A stretch of 6,043 nt of DNA, from assembly GCA_003162255.1 (NCBI GenBank), contig PMMJ01000028.1, forward strand, positions 1-6,043. Direction: 5' to 3'. The stretch comes from Acidobacteriaceae bacterium (GTDB taxonomy: Bacteria; Acidobacteriota; Terriglobia; Terriglobales; Acidobacteriaceae). Position 1 is the stretch's first letter; every line of letters starts with the position of its first letter. Shown in pieces: positions 5,621 through 6,043 of the stretch. Below the pieces are notes generated by a model. It worked only from the letters and a program-made list of their open reading frames with translations. It ran no database searches and had not been told where the DNA came from. The position numbers were made by a program, and so were the translations under genes.

Positions 5621-6043
5621 TGTACCACACCGGAAGCTGGCTCCGGAAGTTGTCCCGAATCCGGTTCTGGGGAGTTGGTGCCATAACTCAGACATCCCAC
5701 CGAAACTGGCTTTGGTTTTCCTTCTTTTCGTCCTGTGGCGGATTGCGTTTCTTGCGCATGGACTCGCCGCGCATTTCGATGCGGTGGGCGTTGTGAACCA
5801 AACGGTCCAGGATGCCATCGGCGATGGTGGGATCGCCGATCTGCTCGTGCCAGCGCGAGACCGGCAGTTGGGAAGTAAGAACGGTGGAACGGGTCTGGTA
5901 ACGATCTTCGCAGATCTCCCAGACTTCGCGGCGCTCGTTTTCATTCAGCGGCGCCATGGCCCAGTCATCGATCACCAGAACATCAATGTGTCCTAGTCGT
6001 GCCAGGAAGTTACGCAAGCTGCCATCGGCTCGGGCCAGGGCCA
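5621..6043 (-). mobile_element. one end of an IS21-family insertion sequence (continues past window)
   Basis: The IstB gene identifies the family. The element's outer end should lie in the roughly 70-120 bases beyond the istB stop. A candidate edge is the TGT at 5621, since IS21 elements begin with TG and end with CA. Just inside it CCGGAAG occurs at 5630-5636 and 5643-5649, consistent with the repeated terminal sequences of this family. The boundary is inferred. The opposite end, IstA and any target duplication lie outside the window. Confidence 0.55.
5688..6043 (-). CDS. istB: IS21-family helper ATPase IstB, C-terminal part (5' end outside window)
   Basis: IstB is the AAA+ ATPase that helps the IstA transposase choose and capture target DNA. 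The minus-strand frame is open from the window edge to TGA at 5688-5690 (117 residues visible). It shows the Walker B motif VLVIDDW (23-29), the block L-N-E-N-E-R-R-E-V-W-E-I-C-E-D-R-Y (33-49), sensor-like STVLTSQLPVSRWHEQIGD and the family's C-terminal signature, ILDRLVHNAHRIEMRGESM then RKKR. The P-loop and N-terminal domain lie beyond the right edge. The TTG at 6015-6017 is an internal Leu, not a start: the frame continues upstream as ALARADGS. A C-terminal tail rich in K, E, Q and N is ordinary. No frameshift is visible, so this part looks intact. Confidence 0.93.
   Translation of the reverse strand, partial: ALARADGSLRNFLARLGHIDVLVIDDWAMAPLNENERREVWEICEDRYQTRSTVLTSQLPVSRWHEQIGDPTIADGILDRLVHNAHRIEMRGESMRKKRNPPQDEKKENQSQFRWDV

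Overview
The window looks like a piece of an Acidobacteriota-type soil genome. That is an inference from gene content, not from a marker gene: one large exported protein joins NHL (beta-propeller) repeats to HYDIN/ASH 'choice-of-anchor D'-like Ig modules, an architecture abundant in that phylum, and VapC-like toxin and IS21 fragments lie nearby. The DNA is moderately GC-rich. I saw no rRNA, convincing tRNA or CRISPR.

Layout. Bases 1-369 hold the 3' part of a PIN-domain (VapC-like) toxin gene on the plus strand, cut by the window edge. Bases 370-1003 have no intact gene. On the minus strand there (406 to about 592) is a decayed HNH endonuclease, still recognisable but split by a frameshift and a stop. 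It is followed by a GC-rich hairpin (635-664) and a nested inverted repeat (719-806). Bases 1004-1468 encode a small exported protein of unknown function with a good ribosome binding site. A 153-base spacer follows, holding a hairpin and three copies of an A-rich heptamer.

The main gene runs from 1622 to 5563 (1313 aa). It has a signal peptide, twelve NHL-type repeats and five Ig-like modules, the last two being an exact-length 339-base tandem duplication. A terminator-like hairpin follows the stop. From about 5620 to the right edge, on the minus strand, is one end of an IS21-family element with the C-terminal part of its IstB helper ATPase.

The two exported proteins are neighbours on the same strand and may act together at the cell surface or in the periplasm, but nothing in the sequence proves this. 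The flanks (toxin fragment, HNH relic, insertion sequence) look like accessory DNA. No enzyme activity can be assigned to the large protein. Its interest lies in its internal evolution: a duplicated pair of blades with alternating Cys loops, an apparent N-to-C strand closure, paired cysteines in every Ig-like module, and an end that falls exactly on a repeat boundary. I found no clear new multi-gene system.
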